Of a stretch of DNA of 64,000 nucleotides, positions 9,745 through 18,606 are shown piece after piece. Location: assembly GCF_014651615.1 (NCBI RefSeq), contig NZ_BMXF01000002.1:289439-353438 (forward strand), written 5' to 3'. Source of the DNA: Persicitalea jodogahamensis. GTDB lineage: Bacteria; Bacteroidota; Bacteroidia; Cytophagales; Spirosomataceae. The notes under the pieces were generated by a model. The model saw only the letters and a list, made by a program, of their open reading frames with translations. It was not told the DNA's origin and did no database searches. Numbering within the stretch: the stretch's first letter is position 1; each line of letters starts with the position of its first letter. A program made the position numbers and the translations under genes.

Positions 9745-10738
9745 TAAAAGGAAGGTACACTTTATCGATTAATTCCTGATACTCGCCCTCGGCGCTACTG
9801 CGGGCAGTGATCCCTCCGCCGCTCTTGAAAACCAGATTTTCGTTCTGTTGCTCGAGGTACCGAATCATGACTGCACTTTCAAATACTTCGCCGTCAAAAC
9901 TACCCATAATGCCGGTGTAGTAGCCGCGGTCGTATCCCTCGGCTTCCTGAATGATACGGAGGGTAGAGGGCTTGGGAGCACCGCTGATCGACCCGGCGGG
10001 AAGTAGTTTCACAAGTAAGTCTCCGTAAGCTCCGGCAAAGTTGTCCGGCAGCAAACCCGCTATTTCCGAACTGACTTGCAAAAGTGAACGCTCGTGGGTG
10101 GTGACCTTGTCGAGATAGCGATAACGCTCGACCCAAACCTTTTCAGCGACCATGCTCAGATCATTACGGATCAGGTCGACAATGGTGGCATGCTCGGCCG
10201 CCTCCTTGACATCGGCCAGAATGATCCGCCCGGCGTCGGGAATGTGTGCCGAGATCGTGCCTTTCATGGGAAAGGACGAGATGCGGTTATTCTTGATCCG
10301 GACAAAAGCCTCGGGAGAGAAACAAACGAACTTATCGCGAAACCAGAAGCGGAACGGCGCACGGCTGTGCCGGTAAATATCCAGCAACGACAAACTAGTC
10401 TCGACGGGGGTCGGGGCCGATAAATTGACCAAAAAAGAATTGCCGCGCTGAATATTCTTCAACACATAGTCGAATCTTGGCCGATACGCCTCGAGTGAAA
10501 GAGGGTACTTTTTAAAATGATAAGGCGGTAAAGTGGGCAACGGGCTGTCATCGGCGGGGTCGTTAGTGATGCCGTTGAGATTGAACCGCAACCGGGCCGG
10601 ATCGACTTCATCCATACGCCAGGCAAGGGGTACTTTGCCCGCAAAGTCGATCAGGAATAGAAACGGGATGCCCGCTCGTCCCCACGCGTTCAGGTGGTTT
10701 ACGAAAGATTCAGTGGAACTGGACGGAGGAAAAAACAA
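9683..10738 (-). CDS. pabB: Aminodeoxychorismate synthase component I
   Basis: Chorismate-binding enzyme that aminates chorismate to 4-amino-4-deoxychorismate, using ammonia from a glutaminase subunit. Motifs: NSFLVNLSAPT, FVCFSPEAFVRI, SFPMKGTISA, IVDLIRNDLSMVA, LLPAGSISGAPKP and SGGGITARSSAEGEYQEL. These are characteristic of the TrpE/PabB family. 351 residues, i.e. a catalytic domain with little N-terminal domain, as in the short PabB forms paired with a class IV aminotransferase. Only a TTG at 10738 gives a plausible start: no in-frame ATG occurs between it and the upstream stop, and the next ATG is 41 codons in. No glutaminase (PabA) gene is nearby. Confidence 0.9.
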   Translation of the reverse strand: MFFPPSSSTESFVNHLNAWGRAGIPFLFLIDFAGKVPLAWRMDEVDPARLRFNLNGITNDPADDSPLPTLPPYHFKKYPLSLEAYRPRFDYVLKNIQRGNSFLVNLSAPTPVETSLSLLDIYRHSRAPFRFWFRDKFVCFSPEAFVRIKNNRISSFPMKGTISAHIPDAGRIILADVKEAAEHATIVDLIRNDLSMVAEKVWVERYRYLDKVTTHERSLLQVSSEIAGLLPDNFAGAYGDLLVKLLPAGSISGAPKPSTLRIIQEAEGYDRGYYTGIMGSFDGEVFESAVMIRYLEQQNENLVFKSGGGITARSSAEGEYQELIDKVYLPFSDESTPALLRDDLRPSAEIQ

Positions 10739-10846
10739 GGGACGGATCAGTTGAGAGAACGATTTTTAACAGTCCGGTTTTGCACAAAGTTCAGAAACCA
10801 TTCGCACGTACAAGGTGTTGCGTAGTGGAATTTTGAGCAAAAAATC

Positions 10847-11854
10847 ATGCATTTACACGACGTTATTATCATCGGTGGTGGCCCCTGTGGCCTGGCGATG
10901 GGCATCGAAGCCGCCAAAAGCGGGCTGGATCACCTGATTTTGGAAAAAGGTAGCGTTACGGAGTCCATCCGTCGCTACCCCAAACGTATGCGGTTTTTCT
11001 CCACCGCCGAAAATATCGAGATCGGTGGCATTCCGTTTCCCATTTCGGGCGTGAAAGCCAACCGCGACGAGGCCTTGCAATATTACCGGAAGGTGGCAGG
11101 CTACTACCATCTTAACTTTGAGTTATTTGTGGAAGTGGATCGCACGGAGCGGCAGGAGGATGGTACTTTCTTCGTTTTTACCACCGACGGGCGCACTTTC
11201 CAGGCCAAAAATGTAGTGCTGGCCACGGGCTATTTCGATTTCCCGCGCATGCTGGATATCCCCGGAGAAGATCTGCCACACGTGTCGCACTACTACGACG
11301 AGCCATTCAAATATTCTTACACCAATGTAATTATCGTGGGAGGCTCCAACTCCGCTGTGGAAGCCGCGCTGGAACTCTACCGCCACGATGTAAACGTGAC
11401 TATTGTCCATAAAGACGACGATTTCCGTAAAACGGTGAAGTACTGGCTTGTTCCCGACGTAAAAAACCGCGTGAAGGAAGGCAAGATCAACACCATGTTC
11501 GACAGCGTCGTCAAGGCCATCGAGCCCGACCAGGTTTTGGTGGAAAGTACCCTGACGGGCGAGCAGCAATGGCTACCCGCCAACTTCGTATTTCTGCTCG
11601 TGGGGTACCTGCCCGACGAAGCCCTGCTGCGTCGCTGTGGCGTGGAACTCGACACCGTCACGAAAATACCGACCTACGACCCCGAAACCTTTGAAACTAA
11701 CGTGCCGGGCCTGTACCTTTGCGGCACGGTCATGGCGGGCGTCCGTACTGAAAAAGTATTTATCGAAAATGGACGCGACCATGCCGCCGCGATCGCCGAT
11801 CACCTCACGGGGCGTGAAGTGAGGAAGGTGCCGGAGTTGATTGACAGGATTTAG
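10847..11854 (+). CDS. ypdA: YpdA-family flavoprotein, putative bacillithiol disulfide reductase
   Basis: Class II pyridine-nucleotide disulfide-oxidoreductase-like protein, expected to reduce bacillithiol disulfide with NADPH. 335 residues: an N-terminal FAD site (DVIIIGGGPCGLAMGIEAAKSG), the family's RYPKRMRFFSTAENIEIGGIPF segment, a central NAD(P) site (NVIIVGGSNSAVEAALELYR) and a C-terminal FAD-contact LYLCGTVMAGVRTEKVFIENG. It lacks the CxxC of thioredoxin reductase, as expected for YpdA/Bdr; a Cys in GGGPCG matches the proposed active-site cysteine. Divergent from pabB. Confidence 0.88.
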   Translation: MHLHDVIIIGGGPCGLAMGIEAAKSGLDHLILEKGSVTESIRRYPKRMRFFSTAENIEIGGIPFPISGVKANRDEALQYYRKVAGYYHLNFELFVEVDRTERQEDGTFFVFTTDGRTFQAKNVVLATGYFDFPRMLDIPGEDLPHVSHYYDEPFKYSYTNVIIVGGSNSAVEAALELYRHDVNVTIVHKDDDFRKTVKYWLVPDVKNRVKEGKINTMFDSVVKAIEPDQVLVESTLTGEQQWLPANFVFLLVGYLPDEALLRRCGVELDTVTKIPTYDPETFETNVPGLYLCGTVMAGVRTEKVFIENGRDHAAAIADHLTGREVRKVPELIDRI

Positions 11855-11884
11855 GGTTGATGACATACTACACACTCCCGTATT

Positions 11885-11908
11885 AAAATGAGACGTAGTT
11901 CTCATTTT
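11885..11908. terminator. Hairpin between convergent genes
   Basis: AAAATGAGA / TCTCATTTT, a 9-bp perfect stem with a 6-nt loop, lies between ypdA and the DUF3037 gene. It has no strong T-run, so it is a weak or factor-assisted terminator at best. Confidence 0.45.
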
Positions 11909-11967
11909 AGATTGGGGATAGAAGATGTGTGGTTTTTTAGCAATACTTGGGCGAGTGGGGTTTACGT

Positions 11968-12816
11968 CTATAAATCGGTAACTTTATCCTCGTGCTCCTG
12001 TAACTGGTAACTTATATGTTGCGCCAGTTTTTCGGCGTCGGAGTCCAATATCACATCAATCTTCAGGTCACCATGATCCCAATTCAAGGCATCGATAATA
12101 AACTCCTTCAAAGATTTGTCAGCCTTGGGCAAAGTAGTTAAGAACGTAAGGTGAATGCTTTCGGATGTAGTACTGATTTCCTTCAGTTTCCCAGACCATC
12201 GATATGCTTTCATTTTTATAGCTTCAGCGTTTTGCAAATCGAAAGACAAAGGTTGGTAGCAGTGCCAAATCTCGTTTTTCCAAGATTTGTCAAAAATGAA
12301 GGTGTCGTTTTTTGTGACGACATTGTGCTCGACCAGCTTTTCGGTAATTCTGTATTTATCGAAGTAAGCCTTATACTTCTGTTTCCAAACTTCCTCGTTG
12401 GTAAGAGATAGAGCCGTATTTTGGTCAAGGTACTTTTCTACTAAATCCTCATACAAACCGGAAAGCGCCGCTTTAAGATCCAAATCTATACCGTAATGTA
12501 CTTCGGTAAGTACCAGGGCGCTATCGTCCGGCGGTAGGATTTTACATGTAATCTGGCTTAAATCCTCCGAAGGCTTGAATAGCTCAAAGCATTCAGAGGC
12601 TACCCGGCTAATTTCTTGCTCAAATCGGCGCAATGATTGAATAAGGTGGCGTCCGTTGGCACCCGGGAAAAAGGAGGTGATCCGGCTAAACTTATGAAGC
12701 ATTCTGGTTTGCAGAAACACCGCATCGGGCGCATACATTACGATGCCCACATTCACGAATTCTTCCGTAAACTGGTCGTGAACGTATCTGAGTAGTTGAT
12801 ATTGATATTTTTTCAT
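11968..12816 (-). CDS. DUF3037 domain protein
   Basis: 282 residues starting MKKYQYQLLRYVHDQFTEEFVNVGIVMYAP, the typical opening of DUF3037 proteins. Function is unknown. The C-terminal half is divergent, with a charged end (LQEHEDKVTDL). Its ATG overlaps the stop of the upstream kinase-like gene (ATGA at 12813-12816), so the two are co-translated. DUF3037 and HipA-like kinase genes are often found side by side, which suggests one functional unit. Codon use is clearly more AT-rich than that of pabB or hflX on either side, a sign of acquisition. Confidence 0.8.
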   Translation of the reverse strand: MKKYQYQLLRYVHDQFTEEFVNVGIVMYAPDAVFLQTRMLHKFSRITSFFPGANGRHLIQSLRRFEQEISRVASECFELFKPSEDLSQITCKILPPDDSALVLTEVHYGIDLDLKAALSGLYEDLVEKYLDQNTALSLTNEEVWKQKYKAYFDKYRITEKLVEHNVVTKNDTFIFDKSWKNEIWHCYQPLSFDLQNAEAIKMKAYRWSGKLKEISTTSESIHLTFLTTLPKADKSLKEFIIDALNWDHGDLKIDVILDSDAEKLAQHISYQLQEHEDKVTDL

Positions 12817-13646
12817 GCGATCAGAACGTTAGTTAAGCTGTCGGAAAACTCTTTCTTGTGAGCGTTTATGGCCTGCGAATGCATTTTAACATCATTGAGA
12901 AAATCTTTTTGCTCACTAAGCCAGGCGGCAGGAATAAAGTACTCTACCCTCTCCCAAAAATAATCATTGATTCTCGAAAATTCATCCACAAATCCCTTGA
13001 AATCAACAACGTTATCTTTTAGTGATACGTATAGACAGTGTTTTCTGCACATATCTTTTTCTGAGTCGTTTAGCATCCAAGGAGTGGCATTCCTCAAAAA
13101 TGAGAGCAAGGATGTGAATGAGAAGGCCAACTCATGGTCAAATAAAAAAAAGTGATTCCCGTTCGTTAGCAAATTTGGCTTGGCAGATCCTCTGTCAGCA
13201 TTTGACAAGTAGGTGTCGAGGGCCAGAACGTCTTTGGCTTGATCAAATAGTCGACTACCGGACGATATGCTTGAAGTAATTATAGAGGAGTACCCAGCCT
13301 CATACATAGTGCCAAAATTTAGCCCAACGCTGTTTGCGACATTTTTATAGCTACCCTGCCCAGCAAGTGTGTCCGCAAATTCTGCACTAACTCGAATAAC
13401 GGCAGGCTCGGCAACAGTCATATCCAACTCTTTGCCAATCCAGGCACCGAGCAGTTCACAACAGGCCGCCTTAGTACTCATCCTAGGGGCTTTCATAAAT
13501 TTGACCACATATTGACCCCGCGCGCCAGTGATTTCGTCTACACCGCTCACGAGCATCGGCTCGGTCGATCCGCTTGATAAGGTTCTAAAGCTGGCTAAGG
13601 CGTGGATAACAGGCAACGAGTAGCCCTCATCTGTAATTTTCAGCAT
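12813..13646 (-). CDS. HipA-like kinase domain protein (HipA_2 type)
   Basis: 277 residues resembling the short HipA-like kinases. It has an N-terminal nucleotide-binding lobe (GARGQYVVKFMKAPRMSTKAACCELLGAWIG, where the VVK lysine fits the ATP-binding lysine), ALDTYLSNADRGSAKPNLLT (catalytic-loop-like D..N.DR....N) and FFLFDHELAF (metal-binding DHE-like). HipA itself is a Ser/Thr kinase toxin. Here no HipB-like antitoxin is present and the partner is DUF3037, so a toxin role is inference only. AT-rich relative to its surroundings. The upstream region (13647-13740) is very AT-rich and probably holds the promoter. Confidence 0.75.
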   Translation of the reverse strand: MLKITDEGYSLPVIHALASFRTLSSGSTEPMLVSGVDEITGARGQYVVKFMKAPRMSTKAACCELLGAWIGKELDMTVAEPAVIRVSAEFADTLAGQGSYKNVANSVGLNFGTMYEAGYSSIITSSISSGSRLFDQAKDVLALDTYLSNADRGSAKPNLLTNGNHFFLFDHELAFSFTSLLSFLRNATPWMLNDSEKDMCRKHCLYVSLKDNVVDFKGFVDEFSRINDYFWERVEYFIPAAWLSEQKDFLNDVKMHSQAINAHKKEFSDSLTNVLIA

Positions 13647-13737
13647 CCATCATTTTTTGTAATAAAAAGAATATAAAACCGGTAATATAAACTTTTGTGA
13701 AAAAAAAGCAGTATCGAAAATATAAAAGCCATAAAAT

Positions 13738-13770
13738 AATCCCCTGCAAGAGACATTCTTGCAGGGGATT
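13738..13770 (-). terminator. Terminator of the tRNA-Arg transcript
   Basis: A perfect 10-bp stem CCCCTGCAAG / CTTGCAGGGG (extended by AAT/ATT) has a 7-nt loop. It lies about 10 nt past the tRNA 3' end on the minus strand and is followed there by an AT-rich stretch. Confidence 0.8.
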
Positions 13771-13779
13771 CAAAAAACG

Positions 13780-13851
13780 TGACCCCGGCGGGAATCGAAC
13801 CCACATCTAAAGTTTAGGAAACTTCTATTCTATCCGTTGAACTACGGGGTC
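13780..13851 (-). tRNA. tRNA-Arg (anticodon CCT)
   Basis: The reverse strand folds as a canonical cloverleaf. The acceptor stem is GACCCCG / CGGGGTC with discriminator A; the D-arm is GTTC...GAAT. The anticodon stem is GAAGT / ACTTT around loop TTCCTAA, giving anticodon CCT for AGG codons. The T-arm contains GGTTCGATTCC. CCA is not encoded (ACG follows), so it must be added enzymatically. A tRNA beside the AT-rich kinase/DUF3037 pair is a plausible integration point. Confidence 0.95.
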
Positions 13852-13904
13852 TGGTGAATTAGCCCGCGAATTTCGGTAATTTTCGTTGACTCACCAAAAC
13901 TTCG

Positions 13905-15164
13905 CTATTCAGCGTATTCTTCGTCGTAGTAGCCCACGTCGAGCCAGTTGGGATAGATCAGGAAATGCTTGTCGCGAACGAGGTCGGCGAGGTGGCGGCG
14001 CAGCTCGGCCATATTCTCGTTATGTTCCGCCGAAACAAACACTACGTGTTCGGCTTTGCTGGCGTGGTAGCTCTTGCGAAGTTGCTCGATAAGAGCGTCC
14101 ATCGGTAGGCGCTTTGTGTCTTCAGTCACTTCCTGCCAGTCTTGCTCGTCTTGCGTTTCTTCGGGTTGCTCGTAGAGGTCGATTTTGTTGAAAACGATAA
14201 TGGTCGGCTTGTCGGCCGCGCCGATTTCAGCCAGCGTGCTGCTGACTACCTCCATTTGTTCCTCAAAGCCCGGATGCGAAATATCCACGACGTGGACCAA
14301 AATGTCGGCCTCACGTACTTCGTCCAGCGTGGATTTAAAGGATTCGATCAGCGTCGTGGGTAGTTTCCGGATAAAGCCCACCGTATCGGTCAGCAGGTAC
14401 GGAATATTCCCGACCGAGACCTTTCGCACGGTCGAGTCCACGGTGGCGAAGAGTTTGTTCTCGGCAAACACGTCTGCCTTGGCCAGGCGGCGCATCAGCG
14501 TGGACTTCCCCACGTTGGTGTAGCCCACCAGCGCCACGCGCACCAGACGGTCACGCTCCTTGCGGCGCGTGGTACTTTGGCGGTCGATCTTGCGCAGCTT
14601 TTCTTTCAGCAAAGAGATCCGGTCGTTGATAATCCGGCGGTCGGTTTCGAGTTCTTTCTCACCGGGTCCGCGCATCCCGACGCCGCCTTTCTGCTTACTA
14701 AGGTGCGTCCACATGCGGGTCAGGCGTGGATACACATACTGGTACTGGGCCAGCTCGACCTGCGTTTTGGCCTGGGCGGTCTTGGCGCGCATCGCGAAAA
14801 TGTCCAGAATCAGCAGGCTGCGGTCCAGTACTTTAATTTCGTGTTCCTCAAACGCCGCTTCCAGATTGCGTACTTGCGAGGGCGACAGGTCATCATCGAA
14901 AATCACCATGTCCACGGGTTCGGCGGCGATGAACGTCTTGATTTCCTGCAATTTGCCACTTCCCACGTAGGTGCGTGACTCGGGCTTTTCCAGGTTTTGC
15001 GTAAAGGTATGGGTAGTTTCCACACCCAGCGTCGACACCAGAAAGGCCAGTTCGTCGAGGTATTCCTGGGTTTGAGCCGCGCTTTGCTTTTGGGGGCTCA
15101 CGGCCACCAGCACGGCGGTTTCCTGTTTTTTCTCGGTGGAATTGGTTGCTCTTTTATCTACCAA
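13905..15164 (-). CDS. hflX: GTPase HflX
   Basis: Ribosome-associated GTPase that splits stalled or heat-damaged 70S ribosomes. 419 residues. The N-terminal HflX domain has the GVGMRGPGEKELETDRR signature near residue 155. The G domain has G1 GYTNVGKST (about 216), G3 DTVGF, G4 NKID and a C-terminal SAEHNENMAEL switch. Start is TTG at 15164 (MVDKRATNST); no in-frame ATG lies upstream. A coincidental -7-like sequence overlaps this codon. The C-terminus (IYPNWLDVGYYDEEYAE) is short and acidic. Confidence 0.96.
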   Translation of the reverse strand: MVDKRATNSTEKKQETAVLVAVSPQKQSAAQTQEYLDELAFLVSTLGVETTHTFTQNLEKPESRTYVGSGKLQEIKTFIAAEPVDMVIFDDDLSPSQVRNLEAAFEEHEIKVLDRSLLILDIFAMRAKTAQAKTQVELAQYQYVYPRLTRMWTHLSKQKGGVGMRGPGEKELETDRRIINDRISLLKEKLRKIDRQSTTRRKERDRLVRVALVGYTNVGKSTLMRRLAKADVFAENKLFATVDSTVRKVSVGNIPYLLTDTVGFIRKLPTTLIESFKSTLDEVREADILVHVVDISHPGFEEQMEVVSSTLAEIGAADKPTIIVFNKIDLYEQPEETQDEQDWQEVTEDTKRLPMDALIEQLRKSYHASKAEHVVFVSAEHNENMAELRRHLADLVRDKHFLIYPNWLDVGYYDEEYAE

Positions 15165-15369
15165 AGCTATCAGCTGTTAAATGGTTAGGTCTTATCTATT
15201 TGGTTATTTCCTGCAGAAGCATGTACGAAAAAGCATTCGGCAAGCAGAAAATAACCTCTTCTTCGTCGGATTAGTTCTGATGACCGTTCACTAAGTCGGC
15301 GGCTGATTCCTAGGCATTGCCCGCCAAGCCCGGTACTTTAGATCATTCCCTTAACGCAAACCCAACGTT

Positions 15370-16749
15370 TTGAAAGAATGGTTCAAACTTCTCAAGCTGT
15401 CACTCAACGGTTCCCGGCAGAGCTACGTCAGCGGTAGCATCGACCGCGCCATCTTCCTGCTGGCAGTGCCGATGGTACTGGAAATGGGGATGGAGTCGCT
15501 TTTCGCGGTGGTGGATATCTTCTTCGCCTCCCTGCTCAGCACCGAAGCGGTAGTCACCGTCGGGCTGACCGCCACCGTAGTGATGCTCGTCGACGCGATG
15601 GCGATTGGTCTTGGGGTGGCGGCCAGTGCCCTGGTGGCGCGGCGGATAGGCGAAGGAGAGCCCCGGCAGGCCGGAATGGTAGTCGGGCAGGTCATTCTCA
15701 TTGCGCTGGTTTTTTCCGCCGCATTGGTGGTAGCGGGCTGGCACTACGCCGGAGATTTGTTGCGCCTCATGGGAGCCGAGGAGAGAGTCATTGCGGTAGG
15801 CACCCGGTTTGCCCAAATCGAATTCCTGAGCAGCCCGGTCATTGTGCTGATGTACGCGCTGTGCGGTTCGTTGCGCGGGGCGGGGGCGGCTTCGGCGGCC
15901 ATGCGGTCGCTGTGGATTGCCAATGGCATCAACATCCTTTTGGACCCGCTCTTCATTTTCGGTCTCGGCCCCTTTCCCGAAATGGGAATTACCGGAGCGG
16001 CGGTCGCTTCGGCGATTGGCTGGACATCGGGCGTGGGGTATCAGCTGTACTTTCTGTACGCCAGCCAAAGAAAGATTTCGGTCCAATGGTCGGACCTGAT
16101 ACCCGACCGCACCTACCTAAGCCGACTGCTCAACCTGGCGGTGGGTGGAACGGGACAGTTACTCATCGCGTCGGCCAGCTGGATTTTCCTGACCCGCATC
16201 GTGGCGGGTTTTGGCAGCGAGGTAGTGGCGGGATACACCATCGCCATCCGGATTTTTATTTTTACCCTGCTGCCATCCTGGGGCATGGCCAATGCCGCCG
16301 CCACGCTGGTCGGTCAGAATCTGGGCGCACAGCAGCCGGGCCGGGCCGCCGTGTCGGTATGGCGTACGGCTCGCTGCAACATGTGGTTTTTGCTCGTAAT
16401 TGCCGTCGTTCTTTTCTTCCAGGCCGAAACGGTCATCGGCTGGTTCAGCAGCAACGCGGCGGTATTGAATACAGGCGTCTCCGCTTTGCGGATTTTCTGC
16501 CTGGGCTACGGCTTTTACGGCTACGGAATCGTTATTATCCAGTCTATCAACGGCGCGGGCGATACCCAGACCCCCCTTTATCTCAACCTCATCTGTTTTT
16601 GGTTGGCCGAAATCCCGCTGGCATATTTGCTGGGCCAGCAATACGGGGCCATCGGTGTGTTTGCCTCCATCCCCATCGGGGAATCACTACTGGCTATTCT
16701 CAGTATACTGGTATTCCGAAGCGGTGAGTGGAAAATGTCACAAGTTTAA
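15370..16749 (+). CDS. MATE family multidrug exporter (copy 1)
   Basis: Inner-membrane cation-coupled exporter with about 12 predicted helices in 459 residues. Two MATE half-domains are visible, beginning DRAIFLLAVPMVLEMGMESLFAVVD and GGTGQLLIASASWIFLTRIVAGFG, with the family's GAGD motif (INGAGDTQTPLYLNL) in the second half. The start is TTG at 15370 (MKEWFKLLKLSLNGSRQSYVSG); the parallel TTG in the next gene supports it. A close paralog lies 259 nt downstream on the same strand. Substrate cannot be predicted. Confidence 0.92.
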   Translation: MKEWFKLLKLSLNGSRQSYVSGSIDRAIFLLAVPMVLEMGMESLFAVVDIFFASLLSTEAVVTVGLTATVVMLVDAMAIGLGVAASALVARRIGEGEPRQAGMVVGQVILIALVFSAALVVAGWHYAGDLLRLMGAEERVIAVGTRFAQIEFLSSPVIVLMYALCGSLRGAGAASAAMRSLWIANGINILLDPLFIFGLGPFPEMGITGAAVASAIGWTSGVGYQLYFLYASQRKISVQWSDLIPDRTYLSRLLNLAVGGTGQLLIASASWIFLTRIVAGFGSEVVAGYTIAIRIFIFTLLPSWGMANAAATLVGQNLGAQQPGRAAVSVWRTARCNMWFLLVIAVVLFFQAETVIGWFSSNAAVLNTGVSALRIFCLGYGFYGYGIVIIQSINGAGDTQTPLYLNLICFWLAEIPLAYLLGQQYGAIGVFASIPIGESLLAILSILVFRSGEWKMSQV

Positions 16750-17008
16750 TCTGTTAATGGTTAGATAATTATGATGGAATTTAATCATTGACAGAATATT
16801 TTTTCTAGCTTTGTCAAAATTTCCAAGCCCATGAAGTTCCTCACTTGGGTCTAGGCTGTCTCCGTTCAGCCTGCCCGCAAGCCGATCCCCATCGGTCTTC
16901 CTGCCAGTACCATAGCGCTTTTTCTGCAAAAAGCCGGGTACTATTTTCTATCCAAAATCAGGTTTTCCTTCTTAAATAAACAGAAATACTGACGCAGCCT
17001 GTGTCCAA

Positions 17009-18457
17009 ATGGGAGCGTCGTACCTTTTGCCTATTCAAGAAATAAAACCCGCTTACAATCCTCCTGAAATTTTGAAAAAGTACCTAAAACTGCTCCGAGC
17101 GGCCCTGGATGGCTCCGAACAGAGCTATACCAGCGGCAGCATCGACCGCGCTATTTTTCTGCTGGCTGTTCCGATGATCCTCGAGATGGTCATGGAATCG
17201 CTCTTCGCGGTGGTTGACGTTTTCTTCGTCTCGCAAGTCAGCACCGAAGCCGTGGCGACGGTCGGCCTGACGGAATCGGTTATTACGCTCATTTACTCCG
17301 TGGCCATCGGGCTAAGTACCGCCGCCACGGCTATCGTGGCGCGGCGCGTGGGGGAGGGTAGCCCCGCCCAGGCCGGGAAGGCCATCGGGCAGGTGATACT
17401 CATTTCCGTGGGCGTTTCGGTGGTCATGGCGGGCTTCGGCACCTATTTTGCCGGGGATGTGCTGCAACTCATGGGGGCCGATCCCGAGGTGATTGCCGTC
17501 GGGACGCGCTACGCGCAGATTTCGTTTCTCAGTAGTCCGGTCATCGTGCTGCTGTACTCACTGAGCGGGGCGTTGCGCGGGGCGGGTTCAGCCTCGGCGG
17601 CCATGCGATCGCTGTGGATCGCGAATGGGCTCAACATGATACTCGACCCGCTGTTCATCTTTGGCATCAGTTTCTTTCCCGAAATGGGCGTAACGGGGGC
17701 GGCGGTGGCAACTACCATTGGCCGCTCGGTGGGTGTAGGGTACCAGTTGTACTTTTTATACAATACCAAAAAGTCGGTTTCCATAAAGTGGTTGGATTTT
17801 ACGCCCGACTGGAAAATTATCCAAAACATCCTGAATATTTCGGCAGGTGGCACGGGTCAATTCCTGATCTCTTCGGCGAGCTGGATTTTCCTGACGCGCA
17901 TCCTGGCCGAATTTGGCAGTGATGTGGTGGCGGGCTACACGATTGCTATCCGGATTATCATTTTCACTCTGCTACCTTCCTGGGGCATGGCCAATGCCGC
18001 CGCCACGCTGGTGGGCCAAAACCTCGGAGCCGACCAACCCGACCGCGCTGAAAGTTCCGTTTGGCGCACGGCCAAGCTCAACATGTGGTTCCTGCTGGGT
18101 GTGGCTGCGTTATTTTTTATCGCCGCTGAACCCATTGTCGGCTGGTTCAGCACGGAACCGGCCGTGGTGCAGACGGGCGTCACCACCCTGCGGGTACTTT
18201 GCTTGGGCTACGGAGCCTTCGCCTACGGCATGGTGGTCGTGCAGTCCATGAACGGCGCGGGCGATACCCGAACACCCATCTACCTCAACCTGATTTGCTA
18301 TTGGCTGGTCCAGATTCCGCTGGCCTACCTGCTGGGTTTGGTACTTGAATGGGGCCCGATCGGGGTGTTTGTTTCCGTGCCCGCCGGGGAGACACTACTG
18401 GCTGTTTTAGGAATTGTAGCCTTCCGGCGCGGGCGATGGCGCCAAACCCAGGTATGA
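17009..18457 (+). CDS. MATE family multidrug exporter (copy 2)
   Basis: Tandem paralog of the preceding gene, with nearly the same residues through both half-domains (GSIDRAIFLLAVPMILEMVMESLFAVVDVFF; SSASWIFLTRILAEFGSDVVAGYTIAIRI; MNGAGDTRTPIYLNL). 482 residues from ATG 17009. Alignment with copy 1 would instead start at TTG 17072 (LKKYLKLLRAALDGSEQSYTSG), making 461 residues and matching copy 1. The 259-nt gap between copies holds no recognisable gene. An ordinary local duplication; each copy could have its own substrate. Confidence 0.92.
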   Translation: MGASYLLPIQEIKPAYNPPEILKKYLKLLRAALDGSEQSYTSGSIDRAIFLLAVPMILEMVMESLFAVVDVFFVSQVSTEAVATVGLTESVITLIYSVAIGLSTAATAIVARRVGEGSPAQAGKAIGQVILISVGVSVVMAGFGTYFAGDVLQLMGADPEVIAVGTRYAQISFLSSPVIVLLYSLSGALRGAGSASAAMRSLWIANGLNMILDPLFIFGISFFPEMGVTGAAVATTIGRSVGVGYQLYFLYNTKKSVSIKWLDFTPDWKIIQNILNISAGGTGQFLISSASWIFLTRILAEFGSDVVAGYTIAIRIIIFTLLPSWGMANAAATLVGQNLGADQPDRAESSVWRTAKLNMWFLLGVAALFFIAAEPIVGWFSTEPAVVQTGVTTLRVLCLGYGAFAYGMVVVQSMNGAGDTRTPIYLNLICYWLVQIPLAYLLGLVLEWGPIGVFVSVPAGETLLAVLGIVAFRRGRWRQTQV

Positions 18458-18538
18458 CGGACGCACCTAGTATTGATCGGTTTAGTTGAAGTCTTAGCCT
18501 GCGTGATAATTGTCACAGAACGGCCAATCTTTTCCCCC

Positions 18539-18546
18539 TACTTTTG
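18539..18546 (+). promoter_or_regulatory. -7 promoter element of the sulfur cluster
   Basis: TACTTTTG fits the Bacteroidota sigma-A -7 consensus TAnnTTTG and lies 60 nt before the tauE-type gene. A TTG occurs upstream at 18510-18512, a longer spacing than usual. Confidence 0.5.
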
Positions 18547-18606
18547 TGTCAGTGATTCAAGGGCAGGACGAAATCGTCTGGCCATCAGGTTTGTAAAAAA
18601 GCTATT

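Noticed and set aside
15162-15169. Promoter -7 element (TAGCTTTG) at the start of hflX
   Set aside because: It overlaps the only good start codon and the following residues are plausible HflX N-terminus, so it is probably chance.
15861-16727. 288-residue plus-strand frame inside MATE copy 1
   Set aside because: Alternative frame of a GC-rich gene; Gly/Arg/His-rich with no helices, whereas the main frame is a clear transporter.
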